A stretch of 9,858 nt of DNA from the NCBI GenBank assembly GCA_964618555.1, contig CAZUBF010000134.1, positions 1 through 9,858 of the forward strand, in the 5' to 3' direction. Positions 6,419 through 9,858 of the stretch are shown in pieces. Source of the DNA: Calidifontimicrobium sp964618555 (lineage in GTDB: Bacteria; Pseudomonadota; Gammaproteobacteria; Burkholderiales; Burkholderiaceae_C). The first letter of the stretch is position 1, and each line of letters starts with the position of its first letter. The notes below the pieces were generated by a model that saw only the letters and a program-made list of their open reading frames with translations, did no database searches and was not told where the DNA came from. The position numbers and the translations under genes were made by a program.

Positions 6419-7648
6419 TCAGGGCCCCGGCGCCGTGACGACACGCACCGCCGACCCGGGGTGCAGCGGGAACACCAGGTGCACGCAGGTGCCGCCGCCG
6501 GCACGCGGGCGCAGCGCCAGCGTGCCGCCCAGGCGGCGCGCGCGCGCGCGCATGATGTCGATGCCGTAGTGCGCCGAAGCGTGCGTGCCCGTCGCGTCGA
6601 CGAAGCCGGTGCCGTCGTCCTCGATGCGCAGGTGCACGTCGCCGTCGCTGAGCTCGACGCTGACGCGCGCGTGCCGCGCCAGCGAGTGGCGCGCGACGTT
6701 GGACAGCGCCTCCTGCACCACGTGGAAGGCCTGCGCCTGGCGGTCGGGCGCGAGGTCGAGCGCGCCGACGCGGTCGACCAGCTCGAGCGCGATGCCGGTG
6801 CGCGGCTCGAACGCCGCCACCGCGCCGCGCAGCGCGTGCAGCAGCCCCTCGGGGTCGACGCGGGTGCGGAAGTCGGCCAGGATCTCGCGCAGGCTCGTGT
6901 GCGCGTCGGCCACCGCGCGGCGCACGTCGTCGTAGTACTTCAGCGAGGCCGCGTCGTCGTGCGCAAGCATCGCGTCGTGCAGCAGCGGCAGGCGCATCTT
7001 CACGAACGCCAGCGACTGCGCGACCGCGTCGTGCACCTCGGCGGCCATCATCTGGCGCTCGTTGGCCACCGTCGCGCGCAGGTTCTCGCGCTCGAGCTGC
7101 GCGTTGTGCAGCGCGAGTCCGAGCAGGTCGCCGATCGACTTGAGCAGCGCCAGCACCTCGGCGCCGGGCTCCTCGCCCTGGCGGAAGAACAGGTTGTAGA
7201 TGCCGAGCAGTCGGCCGCGGTGATGCAGCGGCACCGCCAGCACGCGCCGGCAGTCGACGCCGAAATAACCGCTGTGGTCGCGCTGCGTGCACACGCTGAG
7301 GTCGTCGGCCCACACCGGACGGTCGCGCAGCGCCGCCGCGCCGCAGGCGCCGCAGTCCTGCGCCACCGAGCGCTCGGCGTCGATCACGCTGGGCGGCAAC
7401 CCGAGGCTGCCGATCATCAGCATGCGACGTTCGCCGGCGTCGAGCACGCGCACCGCCCCGGCCTGCGCCCCGGCGATGCGCATGATCGGCGACAGGAAGT
7501 GGCCGAGCAGGTCGTGCAGGTCGTTGCCGGCGGCGAGCTCGGCGGTGATTTCGGCGAGCAGGCTCACGCTGGCCGCGCCGCGCGGTACTTCGCGGACCGG
7601 GGTCGTCGGCAGGTCGGGGGCAGTCATTGGCCGGCAAGTGTCGCGCAT
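6419..7648 (-). CDS. Soluble NarX-type histidine kinase with a four-cysteine GAF domain
   Basis: The 409-residue protein has no membrane segment. An N-terminal GAF domain (about 30-185) contains C99 and C102 (DCGACGAAA), C120 (LSVC) and C133 (VDC), a set able to bind a metal or Fe-S cluster or sense redox state. A HisKA_3 dimerisation domain follows, with phospho-acceptor His206 in MAAEVHDAVAQSL, then a HATPase domain with N-box (HVVQEALSNVARHS, 309-322), G1 (EDDGTGF, 343-349) and a GIDIMRARARRLGG segment. NarX-type kinases carry a central cysteine cluster, and the HisKA_3 sequence fits that group, but the transmembrane nitrate sensor is missing. ATG 7627 is an equally plausible start; neither has a clear ribosome-binding site. 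It is followed directly by its response regulator, so the two form one unit. Confidence 0.9.
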   Translation of the reverse strand: MRDTCRPMTAPDLPTTPVREVPRGAASVSLLAEITAELAAGNDLHDLLGHFLSPIMRIAGAQAGAVRVLDAGERRMLMIGSLGLPPSVIDAERSVAQDCGACGAAALRDRPVWADDLSVCTQRDHSGYFGVDCRRVLAVPLHHRGRLLGIYNLFFRQGEEPGAEVLALLKSIGDLLGLALHNAQLERENLRATVANERQMMAAEVHDAVAQSLAFVKMRLPLLHDAMLAHDDAASLKYYDDVRRAVADAHTSLREILADFRTRVDPEGLLHALRGAVAAFEPRTGIALELVDRVGALDLAPDRQAQAFHVVQEALSNVARHSLARHARVSVELSDGDVHLRIEDDGTGFVDATGTHASAHYGIDIMRARARRLGGTLALRPRAGGGTCVHLVFPLHPGSAVRVVTAPGP

Positions 7649-7747
7649 CGGCGAGCAAGCATCCTTGACCTCGGATTGGACCGCGGCGCCGTGGGGGGTG
7701 CCATCGGTTCGTACCCGCGATGCCGGGGGTGGTATCGGCGACCGGTC
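7649..7747. promoter_or_regulatory. Upstream region of the kinase/regulator operon
   Basis: These 99 bases between lysR and the kinase gene (both minus strand) contain an imperfect inverted repeat at 7718-7737 (CGATGCC / GGTATCG, one mismatched position, G-rich loop) just after the lysR stop. It may be a weak lysR terminator. The rest presumably holds the kinase promoter, but no convincing -35/-10 pair was found. Confidence 0.35.
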
Positions 7748-8692
7748 CTAGGCGAGCTCGCGCGCCGGCGGCGCCGATTCGGTGCATTGGCGCAGGAACT
7801 CCTCGGTGCCGCGCCCTAAGTGCTTGCTGCGGTGCAGCACGATCGCCAGCCGGCGCGTCGCGCGTGGCAGCGTCGTGTCGACCTCGACCAGCGTGCCCTG
7901 CGCCAGCTCGTGGGCGACGACCTCGCGCGGCAGACAGCCCAGCGCGGCGCCGGCGGCGACCAGCCGCTTGATCGCTTCCGGGCTGCCGAGCTCGAACTCG
8001 ACGCGCAGCGCGCCGACCCGCTCGATCAGCCAGCGGTCGGCCGCTTCGCGCGTGCCCGACCCCGGCTCGCGCAGCGCCCACGCGGCTTCGCGCAACTGGC
8101 GCAGGGTCGCCGTGCGCCCGGCGAGCGGGTGCGCCGACGCGGCGACGATCACCAGCTCGTCGCTGCGCCACGGGCGCAGCACCAGCTGCGGGTGCGTCTG
8201 CGGGCCTTCGATGAAGCCGACGTCGACGTCGAGGGCCGCCACCGCGTCGATGACCTCGCTCGAGTTGCCGATCATCAGCTCCACCGGCGACGCCGGGTGC
8301 GTGGCCTTCCAGCGCGCGAGCAGTTCGGGCAGCAGGTACTCGCCGATCGACAGGCTCGCGGCGACGCGCAGCGGCGCCGCGTGGGCGGTGCCGAACAGCC
8401 GCTCGACCTGCGCCGCCTGCTCGAGCAGCGCGCTGGCGCGGGGCAGCAGCGCGCGGCCGTTCTCGTTGAGCACCAGCCGGCGCCCGACGCGGTCGAACAG
8501 CGCCACGCCGAGCACGCCTTCGAGCTCGGCGAGCGCGGCGCTGGCGGCCGACTGCGAGCGCGCCACCAGGTCGGCCGCGCCGCGTGTCGAGCCACAGCGC
8601 GCGGTCGCGGCGAAGACCTCGAGTTGACGCAGGTTCAGCCGCAACCGAGGGGTTGCCGCAGGGGTTCTCGCGTGATCTGATTTTCCGGGCAC
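7748..8692 (-). CDS. LysR-type transcriptional regulator
   Basis: The N-terminal winged helix-turn-helix reads LNLRQLEVFAATA, then GAADLVARSQSAASAALAEL and ALFDRVGRRLVLNENG, followed by a periplasmic-binding-protein-like effector domain (RVAASLSIGEYLLPELL, ELMIGNSSEVIDAV, EPGSGTREAAD, GAALGCLPREVV). The start is uncertain. GTG 8692 (314 residues, AGGT just upstream) is chosen; TTG 8644 gives 298 residues, nearer the family norm; ATG 8857 would run through the whole intergenic region and into the sat start and is unlikely. It diverges from sat, the classic arrangement for a LysR regulator controlling its neighbour, so it may respond to a sulfur metabolite. The effector cannot be deduced. CbbR-like or general LTTR functions are alternatives. 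Confidence 0.87.
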   Translation of the reverse strand: MPGKSDHARTPAATPRLRLNLRQLEVFAATARCGSTRGAADLVARSQSAASAALAELEGVLGVALFDRVGRRLVLNENGRALLPRASALLEQAAQVERLFGTAHAAPLRVAASLSIGEYLLPELLARWKATHPASPVELMIGNSSEVIDAVAALDVDVGFIEGPQTHPQLVLRPWRSDELVIVAASAHPLAGRTATLRQLREAAWALREPGSGTREAADRWLIERVGALRVEFELGSPEAIKRLVAAGAALGCLPREVVAHELAQGTLVEVDTTLPRATRRLAIVLHRSKHLGRGTEEFLRQCTESAPPARELA

Positions 8693-8847
8693 GGTGACCT
8701 GTATTGTCTGATTTTTCTTTTGATCTGGCGGGCCTACGATGACCCCGTCGCGCGCAGGGCCTCGACCCGGTCGAGACGGGGTGGCTAGCGACGCCGACGA
8801 GACCCCGGCCGCACCGGCGCGCGCGCCGACAGGAGACACAGACGACC
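8693..8847. promoter_or_regulatory. Divergent lysR-sat regulatory region with AT-rich island
   Basis: This is the only clearly AT-rich stretch in the GC-rich part of the window (about 8700-8725). TCTGATTTT occurs at 8676-8684 and again at 8707-8715, 31 bases apart (about three helical turns), and TGATCTG occurs at 8673-8679 and 8721-8727. Such spaced repeats between divergent genes suit LysR-regulator binding sites. AGGAG at 8831-8835 precedes the sat ATG by 12 bases. A minus-strand GACAAT (8703-8708) is a possible but weak -10 element for lysR. The left repeats overlap the first codons of lysR if GTG 8692 is used, which is an argument for the TTG 8644 start. Confidence 0.5.
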
Positions 8848-9030
8848 ATGAGTTCATTGGTGCGTCCCCACGGCGGCGGGGAACTTCGGCCGCTGCTGCT
8901 GGAGGGCGCGGCGCTGGACGCCGAGTTGCGCCGCGCCGCGACGCTGCCGCGCGTGCGCGTGAGTTCGCGCGAGCGCGGCGACATCCTGATGATGGCCATC
9001 GGCGGCTTCACGCCGCTCGAGGGCTTCATG
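8848..9030 (+). pseudogene. sat: N-terminal fragment of dissimilatory sulfate adenylyltransferase, cut at residue 61
   Basis: The first 61 codons match the start of ATP sulfurylase of the single-chain Sat type: MSSLVRPHGGGELRPLL, RVRVSSRERGDILMMAIGG and FTPLEGFM, where Sat continues with a G/N-x-A-D segment. Full-length Sat is about 400 residues, so roughly 85% is missing. After M61 the reading frame continues only as antisense of the reverse nfu gene, to 9513, and is not Sat-like. In sulfur oxidisers Sat makes ATP and sulfate from APS and pyrophosphate, completing sulfite oxidation after AprAB, so its presence beside dsr genes is expected. The ATG at 8848 has AGGAG at 8831-8835. The break at about 9030 coincides exactly with the break in nfu; see the junction entry. 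Confidence 0.82.
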
Positions 9031-9489
9031 ATGCACCGACAGCCGGTTGCCTTCAAGGCCGACCACGTAAAGATCACCGCCGTCGTTCTGCAGGTACGGC
9101 CGAACCTGTTCGTCGAGCGCGGCATTGATGCGGTCGAGGCGGTCACGGTCTTCCGGGCTCAGCTTCTCCGGGTCGAGGGCCTCGCCCGCCTGCTCGGCCA
9201 GCTGCTCGGACTGGGCATCGGCCGAGGGGGCGTCGCGGATCGGCACCGCCAGCTTGCGCATCAGTTCCTGCCAGTCGGCACCGCCGTCCTGGGTCACCGT
9301 GACCCAGTGGTCGACGTAGAACACGTTGGTCACATGTTCGATGTCGAACAAAGACATCGCCAGCGGATCACCCACCGCCTGCTCGGGCTTGTCATACGAG
9401 CGGGTGATGCCCCAGGTCAGCGGCTCCCGCAGGATGAACTTCATCGCATTGGGATTGGGGGTCGGTTCGATTTCGGCGATTTTCGGCAT
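8854..9489 (-). pseudogene. Nfu/NifU-C type Fe-S carrier lacking its CxxC end (chimeric ORF)
   Basis: Residues 1-153 (9489 down to 9031) are a real Nfu protein. The N-terminal Nfu domain reads EPTPNPNAMKFIL, SLFDIEHVTNVFYVDHWVTV and WQELMRKL. A charged linker follows, then the start of the NifU C-terminal domain, RINAALDEQVRPYLQNDGGD and LEGNRLSVH. Normally a Gly/Ala-rich CGSCPSS-type motif follows; its CxxC binds the cluster at the dimer interface. Here the frame instead enters antisense sat and continues as low-value Arg/Ala/Gln-rich sequence to a stop at 8854. As written it could not hold a cluster. It lies 31 nt downstream of the sufU-like gene on the same strand, so the intact gene probably belonged to a suf-type assembly operon of the source genome. 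Confidence 0.8.
9028..9034. other. Breakpoint joining sat to the reverse-strand nfu gene
   Basis: Left of this point the plus strand encodes Sat up to EGFM. Right of it the minus strand encodes an Nfu protein up to EGNRLSVH, immediately before where the family has its CxxC. No spacer, target duplication or mobile-element end is visible; the bases ATGATG leave the exact point ambiguous by a few positions. Base composition also changes here. Confidence 0.8.
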
Positions 9490-9520
9490 GATCGTTGTTG
9501 CGTCTGCGCTTGAGGCGCGG

Positions 9521-9858
9521 TTATTCGGTGGATGCGGTGTCGTTGCCGGCGAAAGCGGCGTGCAGCGTGTGCCAGGGCAGGATCGCGCACTTCACCCGCG
9601 TCGGCAGGTCACGCACCCCGGAAAATACCGTCAGGCGTCCGAGATGGTGCGGCCCGGCGGGATCGAGCTTGCCGGTGGTCATGTCGCGGAACTCCTGCAC
9701 CATGGCTTCCGCATCGGCGCGGGTCTTGCCCTTGACCGCCGCGGTCATCATCGAGGCCGAGGCCTTGCAGATCGCGCAGGCCTCGCCCTCGAAACCGACG
9801 GCCTCGACCTGATCGCCGTTGAGTTTGAGCGACACATGGATGTGGTCCCCGCACAGCG
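9521..9858 (-). CDS. sufU: SufU-type Fe-S cluster assembly protein (N-terminus outside window)
   Basis: The frame is open to the window edge and ends at TAA 9521-9523. The visible part begins LCGD, the first cluster/zinc ligand motif, which a start at GTG 9835 would discard, so the gene continues beyond 9858. Further motifs are GFEGEACAICKASASMM, VKGKTRADAEAM and RVKCAILPWHTL; the ASASMM and KCAxLxWHTL forms are SufU-like rather than classical IscU (SSSL, HCSxLAEDA). It acts in the cytoplasm with the cysteine desulfurase SufS, accepting sulfur for SufBCD. Together with the nfu gene 31 nt downstream it looks like the tail of a suf operon. It lies right of the breakpoint and may not belong to the same chromosome region as dsr. 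Confidence 0.85.
   Translation of the reverse strand, partial: LCGDHIHVSLKLNGDQVEAVGFEGEACAICKASASMMTAAVKGKTRADAEAMVQEFRDMTTGKLDPAGPHHLGRLTVFSGVRDLPTRVKCAILPWHTLHAAFAGNDTASTE

Noticed and set aside
7668..7690. FNR-like site around TTGACCTCGGATTGG upstream of the kinase
   Set aside because: The right half lacks the ATCAA needed for an FNR box.
9020..9045. A transposon or insertion-sequence end at the breakpoint
   Set aside because: No terminal inverted repeat, target duplication or transposase was seen on either side.
8739..9128. A plus-strand frame overlapping the sat start
   Set aside because: Low-complexity Ala/Arg/Pro sequence, no homology signal, conflicts with the Sat-like frame from 8848.
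5706..9146. A single 1146-codon minus-strand frame
   Set aside because: Only its last ~237 codons (the response regulator) are in the coding frame; the rest runs through lysR and the kinase in a wrong frame.
8848..9513. A 221-residue protein starting as Sat
   Set aside because: After residue 61 it is antisense of the nfu gene, so the continuous frame is a by-product of the breakpoint and not a new fusion protein.
1..9858. CRISPR array, tRNA or rRNA gene
   Set aside because: No regularly spaced repeats and no tRNA- or rRNA-like stretch were noticed on either strand.

Overview
The window is very GC-rich (one line counted by hand, 8881-8940, is 78% G+C). It reads as the back half of a dissimilatory sulfur-oxidation (Dsr) locus from a proteobacterium. 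The combination of DsrL, DsrJ, DsrO, DsrP and DsrN with an IscA-like DsrR is the sulfur-oxidiser (reverse Dsr) layout. GC content and codon use suggest Betaproteobacteria/Burkholderiales, but this is inferred from style, not from a database match.

Plus strand, 1-5613: a tightly packed operon. It holds the last codons of a ferredoxin-like protein (probable dsrL); dsrJ (periplasmic triheme cytochrome); dsrO (Tat-exported iron-sulfur protein); dsrP (NrfD-like membrane quinol subunit); dsrN (glutamine-dependent amidase of the CbiA type, for siroheme amide); a DsrC/TusE-fold protein with no cysteine at all; a dsrR-like A-type scaffold homologue; and a uroporphyrinogen-III C-methyltransferase that makes the siroheme precursor. 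Five of the junctions overlap by 3-4 nt or lie within 28 nt. J, O and P belong to the transmembrane DsrMKJOP complex that exchanges electrons between the quinone/periplasm side and DsrC in the cytoplasm. N and the methyltransferase supply the (amidated) siroheme of DsrAB. The DsrC-like protein and DsrR look like degenerate, regulatory versions of working enzymes.

Minus strand, 5706-8692: a NarL-type response regulator and a soluble NarX-type histidine kinase, overlapping or nearly so and convergent with the dsr operon. The kinase has a four-cysteine GAF domain. Upstream of it is a LysR-type regulator. The lysR gene diverges from a sulfate adenylyltransferase (sat) across a 155-nt intergenic region with an AT-rich island and short direct repeats. 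Sat would complete sulfite to APS to sulfate oxidation, so the regulators sit between two blocks of one pathway.

Right end, about 9031-9858: sat stops abruptly after 61 codons. It abuts, without spacer, the 3' side of a reverse-strand nfu-type gene that is itself cut just before its CxxC motif, followed by a sufU-type scaffold gene running off the window. Both genes break at the same point and G+C drops there, so this is either an assembly chimera or a real inversion/recombination breakpoint. Nothing to the right of about 9031 should be taken as a true neighbour of the dsr locus until this is checked. No tRNA, rRNA, CRISPR, transposase or phage gene was seen.
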